From positions 1-64,000 of the forward strand of contig CAJXZL010000002.1 of assembly GCA_913063165.1 (NCBI GenBank): a stretch of 64,000 nucleotides of DNA, read 5' to 3'. Shown here piece after piece: positions 51,635-60,600 of this stretch. The DNA is from an uncultured Saccharospirillaceae bacterium (GTDB taxonomy: Bacteria > Pseudomonadota > Gammaproteobacteria > Pseudomonadales > Natronospirillaceae). The stretch's first letter is position 1. Each line of letters opens with the position of its first letter. Made by a program: the position numbers and the translations under genes. Under the pieces are notes generated by a model, which saw only the letters and a program-made list of their open reading frames with translations, was not told where the DNA came from and ran no database searches.

Positions 51635-52489
51635 AAATCCTCTTAACGGCAACTCCCGCGTTTGTATCCAATTCTGCTCAGAGTACGCTGCGGCATTATC
51701 GGTGACGTGTAAGGTATACGCCTGTCTGGACCGGCTAGAGCGATTGGGTGCGCTGTAGTGTGGCAGTAAGCCATCAAAACAGATAAGCGTACCGGCTTTA
51801 ACGGGCATTGGTTCGCCACCGACGTCTGTTGGCCATGGCATCCTGTCCAAAGACTCCATGTCAGTCGCATCGCCAGTCCGTTTAAATACTTCCCTTAATG
51901 GACCCTGATGACCCTTGGGTTCAACCCATAGGCATCCGTTTTCAAGTGTTGCATCTTCAATAGCAAACCAATAGGTCACTACCGACTGTGGTGTTGTGAA
52001 AAAGAAGGTCGCATCCTGGTGCCAATGAATCTCCCCACCTATTCGGGGTTGTTTAAAAATATACATCGATTGCCGTATTACCGGTTCTGCCATGCCTAAT
52101 TGGTGCGCAATGACACCTAACCTTGCGTCATGGCTCATGGCTTCAAATACTGGATCCAATTCATGCAATGCATGGCCTATTTTATTGATACATTGCTCAG
52201 GCTCCTGAACAAATTTTCCCTCACTATCCAAAGCGCCTTCTTCGAAGAAGCAACGGATATTCTCTGCTGAATCCAAAAAGAAGTGGTTGTTAGTGCGGTC
52301 ATTATTCTCGGTAGTAAAAACCGCACTTTGGTCCTGAGCAAGTTTCATTGCTTGATCAGAAACCACCCATTTTTCAACCACATGTTCAGCCCGCATTTTA
52401 AGTGCTTCACATTGCTCTGTACTGAGAAATTGCGGTATTACCACAAAACCATCTTGTTGGTACCGGCTGATATCGTCCGCTGTCATCAT
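51623..52489 (-). CDS. Phytanoyl-CoA dioxygenase (PhyH) family protein
   Basis: A 288-residue Fe(II)/2-oxoglutarate-dependent oxygenase-like protein. The Fe-binding H-x-D is in EIHWHQDATFFF, and the distal His and 2-oxoglutarate-binding Arg are in LPHYSAPNRSSRSRQAYTLH. The start DDISRYQQDGFVVIPQFLS is typical PhyH. ATG 52489 has AGGAG seven bases upstream; an upstream TTG at 52561 lacks family sequence. It lies 68 bp after the RetSat/CrtI-like gene and may share its transcript. The hydroxylated substrate is unknown; lipids and small alcohols are typical of the family. Confidence 0.88.
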   Translation of the reverse strand: MMTADDISRYQQDGFVVIPQFLSTEQCEALKMRAEHVVEKWVVSDQAMKLAQDQSAVFTTENNDRTNNHFFLDSAENIRCFFEEGALDSEGKFVQEPEQCINKIGHALHELDPVFEAMSHDARLGVIAHQLGMAEPVIRQSMYIFKQPRIGGEIHWHQDATFFFTTPQSVVTYWFAIEDATLENGCLWVEPKGHQGPLREVFKRTGDATDMESLDRMPWPTDVGGEPMPVKAGTLICFDGLLPHYSAPNRSSRSRQAYTLHVTDNAAAYSEQNWIQTRELPLRGFNDQ

Positions 52490-52557
52490 CGAGAGGCTCC
52501 TGTTATTCAAAAACTGTTGGCCATTACATAAGGCAAAATACGGCGTGGCCGCATCAA

Positions 52558-54327
52558 TCAATCCTTATTGGTAGCCGAAATTGCGCGCCATAGTTTAAGG
52601 CCCTTATACAGACCCACGACTGATATTGACGTTAACACGCCAGACATTGCAGCGCCTACAACGCCACAGGTGAGGGTGTCTTGCCCAGTTAAATATAAAC
52701 CCTTCACCCTGGTCTTGGGTTTTAGCCATGATTGCTTAAATCGTTGTGGATTGTGTTGTAACCCATAAATCTCACCGCTTTGGTAAAAATTAAAGTGCTG
52801 GGTCGATAGGGGCGTCGACAATTCCCAGTAGGCGAGTTTACCTTCCAATTGCGGCAATTTTTGATACAACACCTTTAATAGTCGCTCGGCAAACTGTTGT
52901 TTGAATGCTTCATAGGCGTCTCCCCGGTGGGTCCAGGTCGTGTCAGACCATTGATCAAACCAACTGTGGACAGCAGGGGCTACAATCTCAATGGTCGCCT
53001 TGTTGGGATAGCGTTCGTCCCATGTGGGATCCTTGGCGGAAGGAAACGACACATATATCAGCGGTATGTCGGCGTTCATATCATTCATGAATGCATCGGC
53101 AGCTCGGTCATGATTGTCTTCCAAATAGATCCAAAAGTTGGTTTTGGGCAATCCTAAAGACTCAGATGATTGGTCAAAACCCAAATACATCCCCAAGTGA
53201 GACATTGATCGACTGACCTGACTGAGGGTTTGGGTATAACCGTGTTGTGCACAGATAGCTTCTGGAAGGAGCTTTTGAAACGTATTAAAGACACCCGCGC
53301 TGCTAATGACGACAGGGGCGGTGATGGCGTGTCCATCGGACATAAGCACACCGGTTACCTGATTGTTGGTGACTGATATCTCTTTAACTTCAGCATAGGT
53401 AAATACCTCGCCACCAGTGGCCTGTATGGCTGGAATTTGGGTACGTGCGATCATGCTAGCGCCACCGACTGGATAAAAACCGCCGTGTAAATAATGGCGG
53501 GCAATAATGGCGTGGATTAGAAAGCTGCTGTCTCTTGGGGTAACGCCGGCATCCCCCCATTGTGTGGTCAACACAGCAATAAGGCGTTGGTTGTGGGTGA
53601 GGCGCTCTAGTACCGTTCGTGTCGGTTCAAACATCATCTCGGGTAATCGCTTGCGAAACCATTTTGATACGCCTTCTGGGAGCAATTTACTTACTCCAAA
53701 GCCTGACATGCCAGTAGAAACCTGTCGCAACAAGTCAAAATACTGATCCAATGCAGCGGCTTCATCAGGGAAGTCCTTGAGCAAAGCTGTTTTTAACGCG
53801 TGTTCACCCTCAGGAAATTCAAACTGATAATCACCGATAAATACGGTGTCGTACGGTGATCCCATTGATTCCCATTCAAGCTTGTGATCAGACAAATAAT
53901 CGTAGAGCTGGCGGGCGCGCGTCGTTGGCAACCCCATATCACCAATATAATGGACACCGACATCCCACTCATATCCTTGGCGGCCATACGAGTGGGTGAA
54001 GCCACCAGCAGTATAGTGCTGTTCTAACACAGCCACTTTCCATCCCATTTTGGATAGGCAAACAGCAGTCGCAAGGCCACCAGGTCCAGACCCAATGACA
54101 ATGGCATCGTATGTCTCCTGCACGCGTGTGGGCCGGTATCGCTTACCAACACGCAATGCAGCAGGTGAGGGCGATGACCCCAGGGTGGCTTGCGATGCTG
54201 CTTTTATTGAATCTGAAAAGGTATCTGTCACGACGTGCTCCCAACCGTTATTTGTAGTCACTGGTGGACTCAATGCCACAAACCTATGTGTTTTTTTGAC
54301 AGTAACAGCGAGATCGCGTTTAGACAA
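52558..54327 (-). CDS. RetSat/CrtI-like FAD-dependent oxidoreductase
   Basis: A 589-residue flavoprotein. After an unusual leader of about 65 residues comes the FAD motif AIVIGSGPGGLATAVCLSKM, then LEQHYTAGGFTHSYGRQGYE and VGVHYIGDM. The central region has HAIIARHYLHGGFYPVGGAS, and the C-terminus YLTGQDTLTCGVVGAAMSGV followed by a membrane-like helix. This matches retinol-saturase and phytoene-desaturase relatives, which add or remove double bonds in isoprenoid or polyunsaturated chains. The leader starts at a TTG and may be too long by homology; no better start was found. No carotenoid genes are nearby, so the substrate is unknown. Confidence 0.87.
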   Translation of the reverse strand: MSKRDLAVTVKKTHRFVALSPPVTTNNGWEHVVTDTFSDSIKAASQATLGSSPSPAALRVGKRYRPTRVQETYDAIVIGSGPGGLATAVCLSKMGWKVAVLEQHYTAGGFTHSYGRQGYEWDVGVHYIGDMGLPTTRARQLYDYLSDHKLEWESMGSPYDTVFIGDYQFEFPEGEHALKTALLKDFPDEAAALDQYFDLLRQVSTGMSGFGVSKLLPEGVSKWFRKRLPEMMFEPTRTVLERLTHNQRLIAVLTTQWGDAGVTPRDSSFLIHAIIARHYLHGGFYPVGGASMIARTQIPAIQATGGEVFTYAEVKEISVTNNQVTGVLMSDGHAITAPVVISSAGVFNTFQKLLPEAICAQHGYTQTLSQVSRSMSHLGMYLGFDQSSESLGLPKTNFWIYLEDNHDRAADAFMNDMNADIPLIYVSFPSAKDPTWDERYPNKATIEIVAPAVHSWFDQWSDTTWTHRGDAYEAFKQQFAERLLKVLYQKLPQLEGKLAYWELSTPLSTQHFNFYQSGEIYGLQHNPQRFKQSWLKPKTRVKGLYLTGQDTLTCGVVGAAMSGVLTSISVVGLYKGLKLWRAISATNKD

Positions 54328-54407
54328 GTGTCTTCAATAATGGGTTCCTATAGACAATTGTGTAATACGCAATGATGACCAAACTGCTAGACTCCGTCAT
54401 CATAGTC

Positions 54408-54422
54408 GGCGATCGGATCGCC
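54408..54422. promoter_or_regulatory. 15-bp palindrome in the RetSat/LysE divergent spacer
   Basis: GGCGAT-CGG-ATCGCC is a perfect inverted repeat between the two divergent genes, 81 bp from the minus-strand start and 60 bp from the plus-strand start. It could be an operator, but no regulator gene is adjacent. Confidence 0.35.
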
Positions 54423-54481
54423 ATTGTCCCACAGTAATATGCATGCTTTATTTGACCCCCTACCTACAGGTTTATGACACG

Positions 54482-55093
54482 ATGGCAATGCACACTTGGC
54501 TTCTTTATTTATTGGCTGTTATTGGATTGTCTTTAACCCCTGGCCCTAATGGTTTACTGGCATTAACGCACGGGGCGTTATACGGGCATAAGAAGACACT
54601 ATTTACTATTTCTGGCGGGGTGACCGGTTTTGTGTTGATCATTGCATTGTCAATGGTCGGTATCGGGGCTTTATTACAAACTTCTGCATCGGCACTTGCT
54701 GTATTAAAGTGGTTGGGCGCTGGTTATTTAATGTATCTCGGTGTCCAAATTTGGCGATCGGATCCCATATCGTTAAACCTGAATGATAAACCTATCGATA
54801 AGACCGCCAAGGACCTCTATAGACAGGGCCTATTGGCCGCCATCTCGAACCCAAAGGTACTGTTATTTTATGGCGCGTTTTTACCACAATTTATTGCTGT
54901 TGATAGGCCACTACTCATCCAGTTTATTATCATGGCCCTTACTTTTGGTCTGGTAGAATTTGTTGTTGAAGCGCTATTAGCGCGCATTGCACATCGCATT
55001 CGCCCTTGGCTCAATTCTGTTGGAAAGCGATTTAATCACATCTGTGGTGGGGTGTTTATTGCTATTGGTCTGGCATTGCCATTAACGAGGTAA
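54482..55093 (+). CDS. LysE/RhtB-family amino-acid exporter
   Basis: A 203-residue six-helix exporter. The N-terminus LLAVIGLSLTPGPNGLLALT carries the TPGPN-type motif, followed by GGVTGFVLIIALSMVGIGAL, GAGYLMYLGVQIWRSDPI and GLLAAISNPKVLLFYGAFLPQF. These are LysE/RhtB features. ATG 54482 is chosen; the open frame to 54443 adds no family sequence. Substrates of close relatives are homoserine, threonine or lysine, but the sequence does not decide. Confidence 0.92.
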   Translation: MAMHTWLLYLLAVIGLSLTPGPNGLLALTHGALYGHKKTLFTISGGVTGFVLIIALSMVGIGALLQTSASALAVLKWLGAGYLMYLGVQIWRSDPISLNLNDKPIDKTAKDLYRQGLLAAISNPKVLLFYGAFLPQFIAVDRPLLIQFIIMALTFGLVEFVVEALLARIAHRIRPWLNSVGKRFNHICGGVFIAIGLALPLTR

Positions 55094-55123
55094 AAAAAAT
55101 GCCTCGGCGTTAACCGAAGCATT
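55091..55123 (-). terminator. Intrinsic terminator of the H-NS-like gene
   Basis: A 10-bp stem with one mismatch (AATGCTTCGG/CCGAGGCATT read on the minus strand) is followed by a run of eight Ts on that strand. It lies 25 bp past the end of the H-NS-like gene and just after the convergent LysE gene. Confidence 0.85.
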
Positions 55124-55147
55124 CCATCGACCGACTAGCGGTGTTTT

Positions 55148-55483
55148 TTACGCTTTGTATTTGGCGATAATGGCCGCTTTGCTCAAAGCCTTATCAGAAG
55201 CAGGTAATACCGCAATAACGTTATTAGGCAATTTTCCTCGGCCAGCTTTGGCCACATATTGATTGCCGTTGATCAGCAATGTCACTTTTTCGCCGACAGA
55301 CTTAGGTGCCGATTTGGTTGCTGAGGCTGTGACACCAAAACCAAATATCTTGTTTAATTCACGCAACTCACTTCGCTTATAGTCAGCAACATCGCTTAAT
55401 AATGCTTCGATTTCAGTTTTGGCAGCAGCAAAATCAGCAAGACTCATTTTTTTCAATGTATTTTCAAGATCAGAAAAAGGCAT
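55148..55483 (-). CDS. H-NS-like small DNA-binding protein
   Basis: A 111-residue protein. The N-terminal half is a charged helix ending in ALLSDVADYKRSELRELNKI, very like the oligomerisation region of H-NS family proteins. The C-terminal half, INGNQYVAKAGRGKLPNNV, has an AGRGKLP stretch in the position of the H-NS DNA-binding loop (GRGR-P pattern), but the usual Trp and following Pro-rich context are missing. It may be a divergent H-NS/XrvA-type silencer or only a coiled-coil relative. GAGGA precedes the ATG, and flanking DNA is AT-rich. A strong terminator follows. Confidence 0.55.
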   Translation of the reverse strand: MPFSDLENTLKKMSLADFAAAKTEIEALLSDVADYKRSELRELNKIFGFGVTASATKSAPKSVGEKVTLLINGNQYVAKAGRGKLPNNVIAVLPASDKALSKAAIIAKYKA

Positions 55484-55680
55484 TATTCAATCCTCAACAG
55501 TATAACGTGGGTTTTTATTTAAAATATTATTTAATAATGAATTAAATATAACAGTTAAAACAGGCAAATCAACTGAATTCTTTTGAAATCTGGCTTCTTT
55601 AAAGCTGCATTAACATTAACTTTATATATCGATGAAGTTTTTATATTAATAAATGTGTTTGATCTTTTTATACCAGGCAG

Positions 55681-55803
55681 CCTAGCTGCGCTTCCCCGTC
55701 ACTATTCAATGAAATGCACCTGTTAGTAATGGGGAGCGGATGAACAATCACATACCAACAGTGATGGGGGTGACACTGGTTTTTGGCGTCACCCTTTTAT
55801 TTT
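55681..55803 (+). ncRNA. Candidate small RNA upstream of tamA
   Basis: A possible promoter (TTAATA at 55646, 17 bp, TATACC at 55669) precedes a region that can fold into a strong hairpin (GCTTCCCC at 55690 with GGGGAGC at 55731, plus ACTA/TAGT inside). It ends in an intrinsic terminator (55768-55803). No plus-strand gene other than the 22-codon frame listed next would need this terminator. The fold is by eye and the -35 element is weak. Confidence 0.4.
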
Positions 55804-55808
55804 ACTGA
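55740..55808 (+). CDS. Possible 22-residue hydrophobic micropeptide
   Basis: ATG 55740 directly follows GGGGAGCGG, a strong ribosome-binding site three bases away. The frame encodes 22 residues ending in a short hydrophobic segment (VMGVTLVFGVTLLFY), like tiny single-helix membrane proteins. It overlaps the terminator hairpin at 55768-55803, so either the peptide or the terminator reading may be fortuitous. No family is recognised. Confidence 0.3.
   Translation: MNNHIPTVMGVTLVFGVTLLFY
55768..55803 (+). terminator. Intrinsic terminator without an obvious gene
   Basis: GGGTGAC/GTCACCC forms a 7-bp stem with a 13-nt loop, followed by TTTTATTTT. The nearest upstream plus-strand protein gene ends about 700 bp away, beyond another gene on the opposite strand, which is the reason for proposing a small RNA here. 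Confidence 0.8.
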
Positions 55809-55823
55809 CAGCTGCTAATTTAT

Positions 55824-55852
55824 ACGACAACTGCGACAAGTGACCATATAAT
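55824..55852 (+). promoter_or_regulatory. Sigma-70-type promoter of tamA-tamB
   Basis: ACGACA at 55824-55829 and a perfect TATAAT at 55847-55852 are separated by 17 bp. Transcription would start near 55859, giving a leader of about 30 nt that contains the AAGGAG site before the TTG start. Confidence 0.6.
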
Positions 55853-55887
55853 GTTACCAGAATGGCAATGCTCACAAGGAGCCTGGT

Positions 55888-57618
55888 TTGAAGCGGTACA
55901 CAAGGTTTTCTCAGCGCTTAATTTTGACATTGTTGGTGTTAGTGGCCGCTGCGGTTCCTGCACTGGCAGACAGCCGGTACGTCGTAAAGGGCCTCACAGG
56001 CGAGGCATTGGATAACGTTAATGCTTTTTTGCCCATGGCACCCATAGGTAATGGTGCCAATAATCTTCAATATCAAAGAAAATTAATTCAGCGATCAACC
56101 GACGCATTGCAAGCGGTGGGCTATTACAATGCGGTGATCACGCTTGACGTAATACCAGATAATGACGAATGGATCATTGAATTAACCATTGAGCCTGGCG
56201 CACCCACGCACATCAACACCATTGATTGGTCGATAGAAGGCGAAGGCGCAAAAGAATCGGTATTTTTACAACGCCTGATTAAAAGCCCCATAAAAAAAGG
56301 CGCGGTGTTAAATCATGACCATTACGAAAGTTTAAAAAATGACATTCAAACAATGGCACTGTCATTGGGGTATTTAGACAGCCACTTTGACAACCCAAGG
56401 GTTTTGGTGAACACCCAAAAACAAACGGCGACAGTGTTACTGCACTTTATTACTGGGCCGAGATATTATTTTGGTGACATTTATTATACGGATACACCAC
56501 TTAGCCGCGATTTCATCGAGCGAATCAGTGCCATTAAAAAAGGCGACTTATTCAGTTCAACGCAAATTAATCAGCTTTATCAAGACTTGGTGAATAGCCG
56601 TTATTTTCAATCCGTATCCTTAAACCCTGATTTAGAAGCCAGAGCGAATGGAGAAGTGCCTGTTACCATTGAATTAACACCGAGGTCTCGTAATCTCGTT
56701 TCTACCGGCATTGGTGCCTCAACCAACTTGGGTCCACGCGTTAAAGTAGGTTGGGAAAAACCTTGGATAAACCGCAGGGGGCACCGGGTTAATAGTGCCA
56801 TTGAGTGGTCGCAAGCGCTAAAAGCAGTATCAGCCCGTTATCAAATCCCTTTGGATCGCCCATTACAGGAATTCTTCACCTTGAGCACCGCTTGGACGGC
56901 GTCACAATTTGAAGATGTGGATATCGTAAAACAATCGATAGCCATTGAAAGGCAATCGATTGTGGGTGATCAATGGACCCAAACGGTGTTTATGCGTTGG
57001 GACAAAGAACATTCAATAGTCAATGGTGACCGACAAACAGATAACCTCTATGTGCCTGGTGGTAGTTGGTCAAAAGTAAAGGTGAGGGGGTCAAAGGCTA
57101 CTGACTGGTCACTCACTCGTGGTGTGGATGTCGAGTTTTCCAGCACAGTATGGGGTTCTGATACCGACCTAGCCAAAGTCCGTGGCCAGTTTTCAGCAAG
57201 TCGCATGTTAACAGCGCCGCACTACATCAGCTTTCGAGGCCAAATTGGGCGTATTGTCGCTGACGACACTGCTGATGTACCTGCTTCTATGCGATTTTTT
57301 ACCGGTGGCGACCAAAGCGTTAGGGGTTTTAAATACAACAGCATTGGACCAGAAGATGCGTTTGGCAACGTATCGGGCGGTAAAAACCTGATCGTAGGTA
57401 GTACAGAATATGCTTATGGCTTTTTACCCAACTGGCGCAGTGCATGGTTTGTAGATATAGGTAATGCCTTTGATGAACCAACTCCAATGAAAATGAGTCT
57501 AGGTACTGGCTTACATTGGTTGACTCCCATCGGCACGGTAAGGTTTGAACTAGGGTATGGGTTCAGCGAGCCAGAGCCACCCATCCGATTACATATCTCT
57601 TTCGGAATGCAACTATGA
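55888..57618 (+). CDS. tamA: TamA, Omp85-family outer-membrane assembly protein
   Basis: A 576-residue outer-membrane protein. A signal peptide (cleavage near ALADS, residue about 28) is followed by POTRA domains (about 30-260) and a C-terminal 16-strand barrel. Barrel segments include the Omp85 motif RFFTGGDQSVRGFKY (residues near 470) and the end RFELGYGFSEPEPPIRLHIS. Length equals E. coli TamA (577). The TTG start at 55888 has AAGGAG six bases upstream, and no ATG fits. It overlaps tamB by ATGA, so both subunits of the translocation and assembly module are coupled. Confidence 0.95.
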   Translation: MKRYTRFSQRLILTLLVLVAAAVPALADSRYVVKGLTGEALDNVNAFLPMAPIGNGANNLQYQRKLIQRSTDALQAVGYYNAVITLDVIPDNDEWIIELTIEPGAPTHINTIDWSIEGEGAKESVFLQRLIKSPIKKGAVLNHDHYESLKNDIQTMALSLGYLDSHFDNPRVLVNTQKQTATVLLHFITGPRYYFGDIYYTDTPLSRDFIERISAIKKGDLFSSTQINQLYQDLVNSRYFQSVSLNPDLEARANGEVPVTIELTPRSRNLVSTGIGASTNLGPRVKVGWEKPWINRRGHRVNSAIEWSQALKAVSARYQIPLDRPLQEFFTLSTAWTASQFEDVDIVKQSIAIERQSIVGDQWTQTVFMRWDKEHSIVNGDRQTDNLYVPGGSWSKVKVRGSKATDWSLTRGVDVEFSSTVWGSDTDLAKVRGQFSASRMLTAPHYISFRGQIGRIVADDTADVPASMRFFTGGDQSVRGFKYNSIGPEDAFGNVSGGKNLIVGSTEYAYGFLPNWRSAWFVDIGNAFDEPTPMKMSLGTGLHWLTPIGTVRFELGYGFSEPEPPIRLHISFGMQL

Positions 57619-60600
57619 CAACGCCATGGTTACGCAGGACCTTCATGGTGATTGGGGGTCTGGTGCTTCTGCTCATACTTGCCTTGAGTTGGATTTCAAT
57701 GACCACTGGCGGCGCCCGCTGGGTAGCCAAGCAACTAAGCCATGCTGAACCACGGCTATCGATTGCGGTCACCGAAGGACGGTTATTGACGGGTTTGACC
57801 TTGGCTTCTGTGGATTGGGATGATGGCGAGGCGCGTGTTGCGATTCGCGCATCAGAGCTTGCATGGTCCTCTGGCTGTCTCTGGCTTAAACACTGTGAAC
57901 TTCACTTACAAGCAGATGACGTCGACGTGCAATATGTGGCTGCCACTACCGATACGTCGACACCTGCACCTGCTGCTATCGCGCCGCTGGCGTTGCCTTT
58001 TTCACGACTGCAATTGACCGCTACAGTGAACCGATTGCAGGTATCATTATCCGATCAAACCATAACTGTATCCGAGGTAGCGACTGACCTGTCCATTACC
58101 GATGCGCGCTTCCACGTTGCTAGCTTGATGGTTGAACAAGTCGTTAGACGTCCTGTAATGCCGGTGGAAATGACAGCCACTGCGGCTACCCCAGCAGAAG
58201 CCCATTTGGATCAAATCGGCGATAACAACTCGCCCATTTTCACACCATTTGATTGGCCAACACTGCCTGTAATCGTAACCATAGACAAGGTTTCTATTGG
58301 GTCTCTGATTGCTGATAATACGCAGCCCGATGCCCTTGACATCCGCATCAAAGCCACGCAATTAACCGTAGATGGCGATGCTTTGAACATAGAGAGTTTG
58401 GGGGTGACAGTCGGTGATGCTGAGGCCAATGTCTCAGGTGAGGTCACACTGCATGGCATGTGGAACAGTCACCTTGTTTTGGAAGGTAGCCTAGGTGCCG
58501 ACAGCGCATCACCGATAGTGGGTAATGTCACTATTGCTGGTGACTTTGGACGCTTTGACTGGGAAGCGGCATTACTGGCACCGCTTAATATACAGGCAAA
58601 AGGCAACCTGTTTCCGCTTCAAGACAACCTGCCGGTTTCAGGCACTTTGCTGTGGAACCAAGGCGTGGCAGACCAATGGCTGCCAGAAGGTATTGCGCTA
58701 CAATCTGGTCGTGCAACCTTTGATGGCAGGCTCATAAACCCCCTTTTTGACCTTGGGTTGATTTCAGCCATCCAAGACACTAATAGTCTGGAAAGCATTG
58801 GCATTGAATTGGGGGCTATCTACGATCAAGACCAATTAGAAATTTACCGCGGTATATTCACACAAGCCGAAGGTCACTTAGCACTCAACGGCGTGGTAAC
58901 AGTATCTCCACGCATGCAATTGGACCTCGAATGGGACGCGCAGCATTTTAAACTGCCCATCAGGTTAGCGGAACAAACCACTTGGATTGATGGCCGCATC
59001 AGCACTATTGGTCATGTTGATGACGCTTTTTGGGAGGCCAGTATTGCCACCGACGCTTTTGATGTCGTATGGAATGAGCAGCCCTTTAATCTACAGGGTG
59101 AACTGAGCATCAACAGCGATTTGCAAGGACATACCAAAGGGATAACCCTTGTTAATGGTGTCAACAAACTCGAGGTTACAGGCGGGTATCAGACGGAATG
59201 GGATGGTTCCTTATCCGTCGTGATTGCCGATACAAGCCACATTATTGACGGCTTAGCTGCAACACTCGAGGGCAATATTGAGGTGACTGGTGCGCGTGAT
59301 ACACCGATTCTGGACTTAGATATACGGATCGCCGACGTTATTTGGGCGGATAATGCCATTGGCAATGCGGCCATAGCGGGATCGATGGCATGGATGGATC
59401 AGCCTTTTATCGACCTCCAGCTTCAGGCAACCAATGCGCGTTTAGGAACCCAACGGGTGTCGAATGCGAAAGTATCGGTGATTGGGTCAACGGTTGATCA
59501 CCTTGTGCGCATCGAACTCGATGCCGATATGGGAGCGGTTGATACCACATTAACCGGCACACTCTCGGACATGGATCACTGGATCGGATCGCTCAATCAG
59601 GCACAAATCAGGTCACCACTTGGCCAATGGGTTTTATCGGATACAGCAGGTATTCAACTTGATATTCAAAATGCAGTGGCGACCATTAATGACCATTGTT
59701 GGCGCAGTCAAGAAGCGCAAATTTGTGCAAATGAACCGTTGATTCTGGGAACCAGTGGCCGTGCATCTTTGTCGATGCACCGCATTGACTTTGCATCGGT
59801 ATCCACCTACTTACCTGAGGTGGTAGCCCTTGACGGAAAACTCGACGGGTCACTAACTGCGGCATGGGTAGATGCGCAGTTGACAGAGACAAGAGCAGTC
59901 CTCATAGGGCAACCGGGTGAACTAGCCGTCACCATCGATGAGACCAACACCGTCACCATTCCATTTAACAACTGGCAAGTATTGGCTGAACAGGAATCGA
60001 CAGGGTGGACATTTAATGCGAACTTGAGTGGGCAAGGCATTGGTCAGCTTGCGGGTCAAGCAACTGTGGCCGGCATGCCAAGTGCTGAAGGACCCTGGGT
60101 GGTGGATGCCACATTGGACGCCTTACAACTGGCCTCGTTTTCATCCCAGATAGAACCCTATACCGATGTATCGGGCACTGTAAAAGCACAGGTGAGATTA
60201 TCTGGTGCATTAGCCGATCCTCAGTTCACGGGCAGTGTGTCACTGTCTGATGGTCAGATTCACATGACGGATTTACCTGAACGCTTGTCTAATGTGGACC
60301 TCTTAGTGGCTTTTGATAACCAACACGCCGACATCAGCGCACACTTTGACATGGGTGGGGGTCAGGGCGCAGTTATGGGTCAAGGCGATTGGCAAGAAGG
60401 CGATTGGAGAGCGGATATTCAACTAACCGCAGACCATATTACCCTGTATGAACAAACCCTTGATGCAGTGCGATTGGGTTTTACCGGTGGCCTTTTAGAC
60501 CACAGCATACAGCTGGCAGTGGCCCATCCATTGGCAGACTTTTCCGTCACTGTTGACGGTGGACTCAACGCAGAACAGCATTGGATTGGTTCAATTCCAA

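Noticed and set aside
54395-54420. Third possible sigma-E site before the RetSat-like gene (CGATCC on the minus strand)
   Set aside because: The first base differs and the position 18 bp on is CG, not TA, so it does not fit the paired sites.
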